Source: Desulfurococcales archaeon
Lineage (GTDB): Archaea; Thermoproteota; Thermoprotei_A; Sulfolobales; Desulfurococcaceae
Length of the DNA: 6,619 nt
Assembly (NCBI GenBank): GCA_015521265.1
Contig: WAON01000033.1
Coordinates: forward strand, 1-6,619
Direction: 5' to 3'
Of the stretch, positions 1 to 6,342 are shown piece by piece. The notes under the pieces are model-generated. The model was not told where the DNA came from, did no database searches, and saw nothing but the letters and a program-made list of their open reading frames with translations. The first letter of the stretch is position 1. Every line of letters begins with the position of its first letter. A program made the position numbers and the translations under genes.

Positions 1-40
1 CCCTTAAACATGTATGTGTTAAAGAGTAATGATTGTTAAC

Positions 41-70
41 CTTTAACCAATGAATACTGGTTATGTGGTG
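41..70 (+). promoter_or_regulatory. Possible pheT promoter and ribosome-binding site
   Basis: A TATA-like stretch CTTTAACC (41-48) lies about 31 nt before the TTG start. Archaeal transcription usually begins 24-27 nt downstream of the box, so the leader would be only about 10 nt. GTGGTG (65-70) can pair through GGTG with the CACC of the 16S rRNA 3' end. The first 40 bases contain stops in all three forward frames, so any upstream gene on this strand ends at or before 39. The box is a weak match, so a promoter farther upstream, outside the window, is possible. Confidence 0.3.
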
Positions 71-78
71 TTGATTAT

Positions 79-1752
79 TTGCCGGTGATTAGGGTTGTAA
101 AATACGATCTGGAAAGGATTGTTGGAAGAGTGTTATCTAGGGAGGAAATACTCGAGTACTTACCGCGTGTAAAGTGTGAGGTAGAATACATCGAGGATGA
201 TGGAACGATCGAGTATGAGGCAACACACGACCGCCCAGACCTTTACAGTGCTGAAGGCCTCGGAAGAGCGTTGAGGAGTCTCCTCGGACTAGAAGTCCAC
301 CGCTACAAGTTTGTTGATGAGGGAGTTAAAGCATATAGTCGTGGTATTCCTAAAAGGCCCTACGTAGCATTCGCGATCGTTAGGGATTTAGAGTTAGATG
401 ATGAAGCGGTTAAACAGATCATGCAGTTGCAGGAAAAACTAGCAACAACTTATGGTAGGAGGAGGAGGAAGGCAAGCATAGGCGTATACGATCTAGATAC
501 TATAAAGCCGCCGATCTATTATGAACTAGCAGACCCGATCAAGACGAGGTTTACGCCATTAGAAGAGGCTAAAGAGATGAGCCTGCAGGAAATACTGGTT
601 GAGACTGAGAAGGGGAGAATGTACCGGCACTTGTTGAAGGGATGGGATAGATACCCGGTTCTTAGGGATCGGGATGGGAGGATACTATCAATGCCTCCGA
701 TAATTAATAGTGAGGATACGAAGGTTACAGTATCAACGAGGAATGTACTCATAGACTCAACGGGTACCGATCCAAAGACTGTTGTGGATGTGGTAACAAT
801 AATGGCTACAAGCATTGCTGAGAGGAGTAGTTCTGGGAAGATAGCATTTGTAGACACTCATTACCCGGATAAGACGGTTTTGAGAGCTCCTAGGGATAGG
901 GGGGTTGAACTAGTAGTTAGGACTAGTGATGTGGAGGATCTGCTAGGAGTATCGATTGGGACTGATAAACTGGTAGAACTGCTTGCCCGGATGGGTTATA
1001 GAGTGGAGAAGATAAATGAGAAAGAGGTAAAGGCTGAAGCCCCACCATACCGGATAGACGTGTTAAACTATACTGATATAGCTGAAGACGCAGCCATGGC
1101 TCTGGGATATGAGTTGATCGGTAGGGAGGCTTCAAATCTACCGCCAGCAACCCATCCCGGCAGAATACACCCACTAGAATTCCTATCGAGAACAATGAGG
1201 AAAATACTAGTAGGCTACGGCTTCCTCGAAGTAGCAAACTATATGATGAGCAACCCGAAGGAGCAGTTAGAATTACTCGAGCAGGGAGAGCTTGAACTAG
1301 TCAAGGTTTCAAACCCTAAAATGGAGAAATACACTGTTTTAAGAAGATGGCTAGTGCCGGGCCTCTTAAGCGTATACTTGGAGAACTATGAGAATAAGCC
1401 TGAAATGAAGATATTCGAGATCGGGGACGTAGTAATACCATGTAGGGAAGCAGAGACAGGAGCAGTATCGGAGAGGAGGCTTGGACTACTAATAAGCCAT
1501 CAGAAAACAACCCTAACCGATGGAATCGCCTACTTAACAGTAATCTTTGAAAGACTAGGGTTAAAGCCGAGCTATCATAGGGGGGAAGTTAAGGGATTCC
1601 TGCCGCAGAGGACGGCAATAGTAGAGGTTGATGGTGAAGAAGTAGGGTTTGTAGGGGAAGTACACCCGAAAATACTGTATGAGAAAGGCGTGGAAAACCC
1701 CGTTATAATAGCGGAGGTAAGCCTGGATAAAATATTAAGAATAATATCATAA
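79..1752 (+). CDS. pheT: Phenylalanyl-tRNA synthetase beta subunit, archaeal type
   Basis: This is the beta subunit of the cytoplasmic alpha2-beta2 enzyme that charges tRNA-Phe with phenylalanine. At 557 residues it fits the short archaeal/eukaryotic PheT, not the roughly 800-residue bacterial form, and it lacks the bacterial tRNA-binding and anticodon-binding extensions. Visible in order are the N-terminal signature ATHDRPDLYSAEGLGR (48-63), a B3/B4 editing-type domain (about 95-265) with MPPIINSEDTKV (205-216), the B5 domain (about 275-350) with PPYRIDVL (322-329) and DIAEDAAMALGY (333-344), and the inactive synthetase-like core (about 365-555) with KVSNPKMEKYTVLRRW (409-424) and KIFEIGDVV (444-452). 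The TTG start gives the expected N-terminus MPVIRVVKYDLE. A GTGGTG at 65-70 lies 8 nt upstream as a possible Shine-Dalgarno. The alpha-subunit gene is not visible; the next gene is convergent. The identification is secure. Confidence 0.98.
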   Translation: MPVIRVVKYDLERIVGRVLSREEILEYLPRVKCEVEYIEDDGTIEYEATHDRPDLYSAEGLGRALRSLLGLEVHRYKFVDEGVKAYSRGIPKRPYVAFAIVRDLELDDEAVKQIMQLQEKLATTYGRRRRKASIGVYDLDTIKPPIYYELADPIKTRFTPLEEAKEMSLQEILVETEKGRMYRHLLKGWDRYPVLRDRDGRILSMPPIINSEDTKVTVSTRNVLIDSTGTDPKTVVDVVTIMATSIAERSSSGKIAFVDTHYPDKTVLRAPRDRGVELVVRTSDVEDLLGVSIGTDKLVELLARMGYRVEKINEKEVKAEAPPYRIDVLNYTDIAEDAAMALGYELIGREASNLPPATHPGRIHPLEFLSRTMRKILVGYGFLEVANYMMSNPKEQLELLEQGELELVKVSNPKMEKYTVLRRWLVPGLLSVYLENYENKPEMKIFEIGDVVIPCREAETGAVSERRLGLLISHQKTTLTDGIAYLTVIFERLGLKPSYHRGEVKGFLPQRTAIVEVDGEEVGFVGEVHPKILYEKGVENPVIIAEVSLDKILRIIS

Positions 1753-1780
1753 GAATAATTGTTGTGAGGATGAGGCTTAG

Positions 1781-1848
1781 AAGGGATGACCATAAACCCC
1801 CCGGTTCCCATGAAGAACGGGGCCGGGAGGGTGAAGGGATGAATAAAC
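1781..1848 (+). repeat. Imperfect direct repeat in the pheT/antiporter gap
   Basis: The first copy, AAGGGATGACCATAAAC (1781-1797), recurs as AAGGGATGAATAAAC (1834-1848) with only a 2-nt deletion. The copies are 53 nt apart and sit on the 5' shoulders of the two potential hairpins at 1797-1822 and 1825-1870. This suggests a small local duplication, or two related RNA elements in the pheT 3' untranslated region. No function is recognised. Confidence 0.45.
1797..1822 (+). other. Potential short hairpin, imperfect
   Basis: GTTC (1804-1807) can pair with GAAC (1815-1818) around a 7-nt loop. The stem then continues past a G-G mismatch with CCC (1800-1802) against GGG (1820-1822). It is not followed by a strong T run on either strand, so it is not a standard terminator. 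It may contribute to a structured 3' end of pheT or, read on the other strand, of the antiporter transcript. Confidence 0.3.
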
Positions 1849-1870
1849 GGGCCTTGCTGAACACTCTCCC
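1825..1870 (+). other. Nine-base-pair inverted repeat between convergent genes
   Basis: GGGAGGGTG (1825-1833) pairs with CACTCTCCC (1862-1870) over nine consecutive pairs, one of them G-U when read as + strand RNA. AAGG (1834-1837) and CCTT (1852-1855) can extend the stem after a bulge. The structure ends 4 nt before the antiporter stop codon, between the ends of two convergent genes, where a bidirectional terminator or 3'-end stabiliser would be expected. The lack of a T tract leaves its role open. Confidence 0.4.
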
Positions 1871-1874
1871 CTCA

Positions 1875-3050
1875 TTATTCAACCCTGTAAGTAGCAATGT
1901 AGAGTAGTGGTGCAATGATCGTTGTGGTTAATGCTACTGTTAAAGCTGTTGTGAATAGTGTCTCAGTTATTATCCCCGCATCAAGCCCTATCTTCAGCAA
2001 TGCTGTTTCCAGTGAACCCCTACCGCTCATAGCTAAGCCTACCGCGATACTCCTCCACTTATCCCCCGTCTCCCTATAAGCTATCGGGGCAGTCCCCAGA
2101 AACTTGCCTAGTATTGCTAGCGATAGGAGTACTAGGTAGAGCAATGAATCGATAGCCCCCGGCTTATAAGCTACACCGATATATGTGAAGAATAATGGTA
2201 TGAATAAAACATCGAGTACAACAGCGAAATCCCCGATGAACTCCGTTATAGCGATCCTAGTTCTTAGGAATGGGTCGTGGAACTCCCTCCCACGGCTGAT
2301 AATAATACCCGCTAAGTATGCTCCTATAAGCTCGCTCAACCCAACCAGTCTAGCTATTAGGGATAGTGTTAATGCTAGTATTATAGATATTGATGCAAAC
2401 CAGAAGTAATCCGTACTCATAGACCTATAAATCCTAGTATACCGGCTAACCAATAAGCTACTAATAGCGAAGGCTAGGAAGAGGAATACGCCGGTTTCAA
2501 GGCCGATCAATAATAAACGGTATAGATCAATACCTCCCCCCGTCAGCCCAGATAGTAAACCGATAACATAGACAGCCATAACATCATCGGTAAAACTAGC
2601 ACCAACAAGTAAAGACCGGGTACGCGGATCACCCTTCTTAGAAACAATAGCTGCAACAGTCTCGGTAGCAGTATTCGATAATGCAGCAGCGATGAAGAGG
2701 GACTCGAGTACATGGTAGCCCAACAAATACATGACACCATAGATTAAAGTAAAGGTTACAAGGACTCCCAGCCCACCCATAACTATAATTGCAAAACCAT
2801 GCCTACGCAGCTCCCGGAAATCAGTTGTAAGACCAGTATAGAACATTAAAAGGAGTAATCCTAGATACGCAACACCGCGGAGCTCCTGTGTCGGGTAGAC
2901 TAGGCTTAGAAAATATGGGCCGAGAATAATACCGGCTAACACGTGCCCCGGTATAGGGTGTAGGTTAGCCTTCCTAAAGGGGAACTCGAGGAGCTTAGCT
3001 AGTACGAGCAGTAATACAAGGCTTTCAAGCAGGGAACCAGCTGGATCCAA
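1875..3050 (-). CDS. CPA2-family Na+/H+ antiporter, membrane domain only
   Basis: This is an integral membrane cation/proton antiporter of the Kef/NapA-like CPA2 family, expected to exchange Na+ (or K+) for protons at the cell membrane. The 391 residues form about 12-13 hydrophobic segments from residue 7 to 386. Family landmarks are the unwound-helix segment ALSNTATETVAAIVSKKG (123-140), SFTDDVMAV (152-160) with the ion-binding pair D155-D156, GLSELIGAYLAGIIISRG (237-254), LAILGKFLGT (311-320) with K316 as the likely counterpart of the NapA/NhaA lysine, and MSGRGSLETALLKIGL (341-356). By family knowledge the Asp-Asp pair favours an electrogenic exchanger over the Asn-Asp electroneutral type. 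There is no C-terminal TrkA-N/RCK domain. TTG is the only sensible start: an in-frame TGA lies four codons upstream, and GGAGTGA (3060-3066) is a good ribosome-binding site 9 nt away. It is the second gene of an operon with 3060-4211. Substrate specificity is not readable. Confidence 0.94.
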   Translation of the reverse strand: MDPAGSLLESLVLLLVLAKLLEFPFRKANLHPIPGHVLAGIILGPYFLSLVYPTQELRGVAYLGLLLLMFYTGLTTDFRELRRHGFAIIVMGGLGVLVTFTLIYGVMYLLGYHVLESLFIAAALSNTATETVAAIVSKKGDPRTRSLLVGASFTDDVMAVYVIGLLSGLTGGGIDLYRLLLIGLETGVFLFLAFAISSLLVSRYTRIYRSMSTDYFWFASISIILALTLSLIARLVGLSELIGAYLAGIIISRGREFHDPFLRTRIAITEFIGDFAVVLDVLFIPLFFTYIGVAYKPGAIDSLLYLVLLSLAILGKFLGTAPIAYRETGDKWRSIAVGLAMSGRGSLETALLKIGLDAGIITETLFTTALTVALTTTIIAPLLYIATYRVE

Positions 3051-3059
3051 TCCATCAAA

Positions 3060-3066
3060 TCACTCC
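3060..3066 (-). promoter_or_regulatory. Ribosome-binding site of the antiporter, overlapping the upstream stop
   Basis: On the minus strand GGAGTGA lies 9 nt before the TTG start at 3050, and its last three bases are the TGA stop of the upstream propeller gene. Ribosomes finishing the first gene would therefore sit on the initiation site of the second, which points to translational coupling. It also supports TTG as the antiporter start. Confidence 0.6.
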
Positions 3067-4211
3067 ATCGCATAAGCGGCTACTACGCGTCCATCAGTTA
3101 ACACTATATGGCTACGCCTAGCCATAATAGGCATTGCGTTAGGGCCAAAGGTTTCCTCATGTTTCAATATGTCTTCATCAATAGAGTAAAGCCTAGTCTC
3201 ACCCCTACCCTCCCTCTCAACATACATTGCTACTAGATTAGTTGATACAACCGCATACTTCAGATCCCTTACGAGATGGCTAGCCCACTTAACCCTACCC
3301 TTCAAGTCATAGTTTATGATTAGGGAGTTGCCCATAATTGATGATAGAACGGTTGTACTGTACTCGTCGATGCCGAATAAGCCCCGGGTGAATGGTGGAC
3401 GTATGAAGGTGTAGTCTATGCTGTAATCGATCGTATTATATACTTTGATCTCATGCCTATCCATTAAAGCAATGATCCTAGGCTCAAAGCCCTCCATACC
3501 CTGCACTGGAAGGGGGACCGGGTTGAATGGGGGTAGTACCGGTATTCCTTCATCATTAATCATCTCCTCCCCATCATTATTATAACCCCTGGTCATGAAG
3601 GTACCCTCTTGTTTACCCATGATAAAAACCATTTCGGGGGAAGCGACTGCATAACCGCCGAAGCCCGTATAATAGTCTATAACGGTGCCCGTAGAACCAT
3701 CGAATAGGATCGTTGCAGTACCCTCCTCTGTAAATCCAGCGCTCGTAACTGCTATGATGTTGTCCGATGCTACTAGGTCGAAGTGATATATTCTCCCGAG
3801 CCCGATTTTTTCCAGAAGATCCCCGTTACCGCTATAAGTTTGGACTTCGAGGCTGTAGTTCGGGTTAACGACTGCAACAACACATATATCCTTACGGCAA
3901 ACCATTTTAACGTTTAATCCACGAATAATCTTGTTCCAAACACGCTTCTTCAAACCCTTATAGCAGAATATTGTGTGGAACTCCCTCTTATGCTCAACTA
4001 TACCCCGAAGCTCGGGTTCACCAAGTGATCTAATACTAGTCTTACCGCTTAGGAAATCGATCGTGAGACTCCTCATCTCATCCCTACAGTACAGTTTAAA
4101 CACGATCCATTCATCGCGGAAACCGATGCCTTCAAGCCTACAATTCTCGGGTAAGCCTCGGGTCCAAATATGCCGTATGGGCAAATCTAACAGTACACCC
4201 CAATAAACCAA
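3060..4211 (-). CDS. Unrecognised beta-rich protein, probable beta-propeller
   Basis: I do not recognise a named family. The 383 residues are almost entirely short predicted beta strands in blade-like units, for example ATILFDGSTGTVIDYYTG (166-183), HEIKVYNTIDYSIDYTF (253-269), SLIINYDLKGRVKWASHL (296-313) and HIVLTDGRVVAAYAME (368-383). Patterns of the type 'strand, D-x-x-x-G-x-V, strand' resemble PQQ/WD-like propeller blades; a fold of about six or seven blades is inferred. No signal peptide or membrane helix is visible, so it is probably cytoplasmic. All five cysteines (C24, C42, C83, C105, C110) lie in the first 110 residues and could form disulfides, as is common in hyperthermophilic crenarchaea. 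The start is uncertain: TTG at 4211 gives the longest product, while TTG at 4184 (residue 10) has GGGGTG (4196-4201) upstream and gives 374 residues. It precedes the antiporter by 9 nt in the same frame, so a role beside that transporter is possible but unproven. Confidence 0.88.
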   Translation of the reverse strand: MVYWGVLLDLPIRHIWTRGLPENCRLEGIGFRDEWIVFKLYCRDEMRSLTIDFLSGKTSIRSLGEPELRGIVEHKREFHTIFCYKGLKKRVWNKIIRGLNVKMVCRKDICVVAVVNPNYSLEVQTYSGNGDLLEKIGLGRIYHFDLVASDNIIAVTSAGFTEEGTATILFDGSTGTVIDYYTGFGGYAVASPEMVFIMGKQEGTFMTRGYNNDGEEMINDEGIPVLPPFNPVPLPVQGMEGFEPRIIALMDRHEIKVYNTIDYSIDYTFIRPPFTRGLFGIDEYSTTVLSSIMGNSLIINYDLKGRVKWASHLVRDLKYAVVSTNLVAMYVEREGRGETRLYSIDEDILKHEETFGPNAMPIMARRSHIVLTDGRVVAAYAME

Positions 4212-4261
4212 GTATTAGAGGCATCTAATTCTTTTCATCAATTAGTCAATTATGGGACAAT

Positions 4262-4273
4262 ACATAATATTTA
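4262..4273 (-). promoter_or_regulatory. Possible TATA box for the propeller-antiporter operon
   Basis: On the minus strand TAAATATTATGT is the most TATA-like stretch upstream of the propeller gene. Transcription about 26 nt downstream would begin near 4242 and give a leader of about 30 nt to the TTG at 4211. A rival box at 4224-4235 (AAAAGAATTA on the minus strand) would place the start near 4203, which would suit the alternative TTG at 4184 with its GGGGTG site. Sequence alone cannot separate the two. Confidence 0.28.
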
Positions 4274-4292
4274 CTTCCTAATAGAGAAATAA

Positions 4293-4320
4293 ATACATGT
4301 ATATTGGTGTTATAGGTGTT
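4293..4320. promoter_or_regulatory. Palindrome plus tandem motif in the divergent promoter region
   Basis: ATACATGTAT (4293-4302) is a perfect 10-bp palindrome. GGTGTT then occurs twice with a 9-nt period (4306-4311 and 4315-4320). Both lie directly upstream of the likely TATA box of the 654-residue gene and upstream of the minus-strand promoter, where a shared regulator would bind. No known operator is matched, and short AT-rich palindromes arise easily by chance. Confidence 0.3.
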
Positions 4321-4377
4321 GAAAAGTTTGTATTTTAACAGTTTACAGCATAGTATTTTGAGGGGTTGGAGTAGGGG
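4321..4377 (+). promoter_or_regulatory. Promoter and ribosome-binding site of the 654-residue gene
   Basis: A purine-rich BRE-like GAAAAG (4321-4326) is followed by TATTTTAAC (4331-4339). The expected transcription start about 26 nt downstream falls near 4361, leaving a leader of about 17 nt. That leader contains GAGGGG (4360-4365) and GGAG (4368-4371), the latter 6 nt before the TTG start. Box, distance and ribosome-binding site agree, making this the best-supported promoter in the window. Confidence 0.5.
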
Positions 4378-6342
4378 TTGACGAGTAGGGAGCAGGGATT
4401 AGAGAAGACACATATCCTACCAATGATTATAGAGGAGTTACAGATAAGTGAAAACCCGGTATCCTATGCAATACCGGTATACGCATACAAATCCGGCGAA
4501 GATTTATTCTACCCCGGAGTAGTTTTCGATAGAGCCTTCGTATATGTTGGAGCACACCGGACTGAGAGCGTCACCGTTAAAAGAATCGGTGGAACGGACT
4601 TCATATTCTTAAACGAGATGAGGCTCGTCCCGATTAGGGGTGTAATATATGGGATCATAACTAATGGTAGACACATAGCATTAGCAGCGAAGCTAAGGGA
4701 GGGCGGGCATGCATTTACAATACTCGATGAGAAGCAGTCTATCTTAGAACTATTAGGCTTTAAGGTTGGAGCTTTCTCGAAGAAAGAGTGTATTTTGAGC
4801 AGGATCGATATTGGACTAGCCGGTGAGAAAATATACGCTATCGCTAGGGCTAAAACTAGTAGTGGAGAGCAGTGCCCCGACCTCTTAATATATGAGAAGA
4901 GCCCGGGTAAATACGTCTATAAGCAATACGATAGATTAATACCTACTGGTTGGAATGGTGAATGGTATACTTATACTAGATTCACCGATAAGAACATAGA
5001 GTTCCACATTATAGACTACCGCGGCAAGGAGAAGAAGTATAAGGTTAGTAGGACGGATATACATGAATCCTACCTAATACCCGGCTCTATAGTATCAGTC
5101 GATGGTGAATCAATCATAATGAACAACTCCTACGAGATCATAAACTATAATCTATCCCGTAAAGAGATAAAGTGGAGGAAAACCTATGAAAACCTAGTAT
5201 ACACTCCTAGAAACATGTCCGCACTAAACCAGCAGATCATAGCATACACGGGTAATACTGCATGGATAATCGATAAAGAAACCGGTAACATCGTAAAGGA
5301 ATTATCCTTCGATGAAAACATTACGGCTGCAATACTAGATCAGGGCAGGCTCTTCATAGCGACCGACAACACGCTATACTACTATGAGCTAGACGGCGGT
5401 GAGTTGAGGAGTCTTGGAAAATACTTGATCCCTGGAACAATTAATTCCCTAAACAGCTTGGAGAAAGCACTGCTGATCAGCTACGTATCCCCCGGGAAAA
5501 TATCCAAGATAGTATATGCTGATTACAGTGAGCCTATAAGGCTGAGTATTCCGGTCTTCAAGCTTATGAGTGGGTCTAAGGCTGAATATGAGTTCAGGGA
5601 AGCGACTCCCACTATCAGGGTATTAAAACAGATCGGTCCCCAGATAATGGTTGTTAGGAGCGGTAGTAAAATGATCATAGCTGATAAGGGGAGTAAGCCG
5701 GGGACTTATCGTGGAGTACTGCAGTTCGAGATCCATGGATACCTGCCGATATATGATGAGGTAACGGTGATCGTTGAGAAGCTTGAAACGGTTTTCCGCA
5801 AGGTAAAGATTCAGCCAAGGATAGTTCCAAGCCCTATGGGTCCATACATACCGGTAGTGCTTGAACCAATAGTCGAGCTAGACGAGGTGTACCTGGTAAT
5901 ACATTCCCCGAACCGGGAATTGTATGGTGCATCACACGTACTATACAATGTTGAGAAGAAGGAGACCGTGGTACCCGTATACGTTTTATGGGCTAAAGCA
6001 GGCATACATAGCGCGGAGTTATTCATAAATGTATGGAATCGTAGAAACCTGTTTAGGGAGAGGTTTACTTCGAAGATAATAGCGGATTATGATATACCGA
6101 CCTTCTACTTCCGCGTAACAATGGATACTGCACGTATATGGTCTCCGTTCAACGTGGAAGCGGCAAGGATAACTTTTGAAGCACCCGGAGCAGAGTTTAC
6201 GATAATACATGATCTCCGCCGTGGATGGAACGAGCTGGATACTCATGGAGTAATACCTACTAGGGTTAGGATAACGTTGAGGAGCGGTATAACCTATGTA
6301 GTGGAGAGGGGTGCAAGCTGGATCCAGTTGACGAAGTCTTAA
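4378..6342 (+). CDS. Unrecognised multidomain protein: beta-propeller plus beta-sandwich modules
   Basis: I do not recognise the family. The 654 residues read as an almost all-beta protein. Residues about 45-390 look like a propeller, with blade-like units such as AWIIDKETGNIVKELSF (295-311) and RLFIATDNTLYYYELDGGEL (324-343). Residues about 385-470 form an Ig-like sandwich with KPGTYRGVLQFEIHGYLP (440-457), followed by a second (about 472-570) with KAGIHSAELFINVWNR (540-555) and a third (about 575-650) ending ITLRSGITYVVERG. There is no signal peptide, membrane helix or obvious catalytic motif, and only two cysteines (C138, C166). The lack of a signal peptide is odd because Ig-like modules after a propeller are typical of extracellular proteins. 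The TTG start is supported by a promoter and GGAG 6 nt upstream; an in-frame ATG at residue 16 is a weaker alternative. It is divergent from the propeller-antiporter operon, and its last codons overlap a possible small membrane-protein gene at 6318. Confidence 0.92.
   Translation: MTSREQGLEKTHILPMIIEELQISENPVSYAIPVYAYKSGEDLFYPGVVFDRAFVYVGAHRTESVTVKRIGGTDFIFLNEMRLVPIRGVIYGIITNGRHIALAAKLREGGHAFTILDEKQSILELLGFKVGAFSKKECILSRIDIGLAGEKIYAIARAKTSSGEQCPDLLIYEKSPGKYVYKQYDRLIPTGWNGEWYTYTRFTDKNIEFHIIDYRGKEKKYKVSRTDIHESYLIPGSIVSVDGESIIMNNSYEIINYNLSRKEIKWRKTYENLVYTPRNMSALNQQIIAYTGNTAWIIDKETGNIVKELSFDENITAAILDQGRLFIATDNTLYYYELDGGELRSLGKYLIPGTINSLNSLEKALLISYVSPGKISKIVYADYSEPIRLSIPVFKLMSGSKAEYEFREATPTIRVLKQIGPQIMVVRSGSKMIIADKGSKPGTYRGVLQFEIHGYLPIYDEVTVIVEKLETVFRKVKIQPRIVPSPMGPYIPVVLEPIVELDEVYLVIHSPNRELYGASHVLYNVEKKETVVPVYVLWAKAGIHSAELFINVWNRRNLFRERFTSKIIADYDIPTFYFRVTMDTARIWSPFNVEAARITFEAPGAEFTIIHDLRRGWNELDTHGVIPTRVRITLRSGITYVVERGASWIQLTKS
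6306..6313 (+). promoter_or_regulatory. Shine-Dalgarno-like site inside the end of the 654-residue gene
   Basis: GAGGGGTG closely resembles the crenarchaeal GAGGTG core and lies 4 nt before a CTG codon at 6318 that could open the small membrane-protein frame. Being inside a coding region, it may be fortuitous (it encodes part of ERG near the C-terminus), but its position suits a translationally coupled downstream gene. Confidence 0.35.

Noticed and set aside
1..39. Possible tail of an upstream gene such as pheS
   Set aside because: All three forward frames close by position 39, and too few codons remain to recognise any product.
519..1510. Several minus-strand frames of 64-112 codons within pheT
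   Set aside because: They lie opposite a securely identified conserved gene and show no domain or motif.
1783..1860. Possible C/D box guide RNA: GGGATGA twice, and CTGA at 1857-1860
   Set aside because: Both C-like boxes differ from RTGATGA at the second base, no D' box lies between them, and the spacing does not fit the usual length of about 60 nt.
1764..1907. Plus-strand frame of 47 codons after pheT, starting GTG or ATG (1770), with charged residues, running into the antiporter 3' end
   Set aside because: Composition is Arg/Glu/Gly/Pro-rich without secondary-structure pattern, no clear ribosome-binding site, and it covers the repeat and hairpins, which better explain the sequence.
1703..1915. 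Minus-strand frame of 70 codons ending in a hydrophobic, membrane-helix-like segment
   Set aside because: The hydrophobic part is antisense to the conserved pheT 3' end and the start lies inside the antiporter gene in another frame; hydrophobic antisense readings of hydrophilic coding sequence are common.
2185..2409. Plus-strand frame of 74 codons inside the antiporter gene
   Set aside because: Antisense of transmembrane coding sequence, with no promoter or ribosome-binding site.
3973..4206. Plus-strand frame of 77 codons opposite the start of the propeller gene
   Set aside because: Low-complexity Ser/Leu-rich reading antisense to the propeller gene, without a supporting start context.
5811..6246. 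Two minus-strand frames of 71 and 75 codons opposite the end of the 654-residue gene
   Set aside because: The plus-strand gene is continuous here with a coherent beta-strand pattern; the antisense readings show no fold-like pattern.
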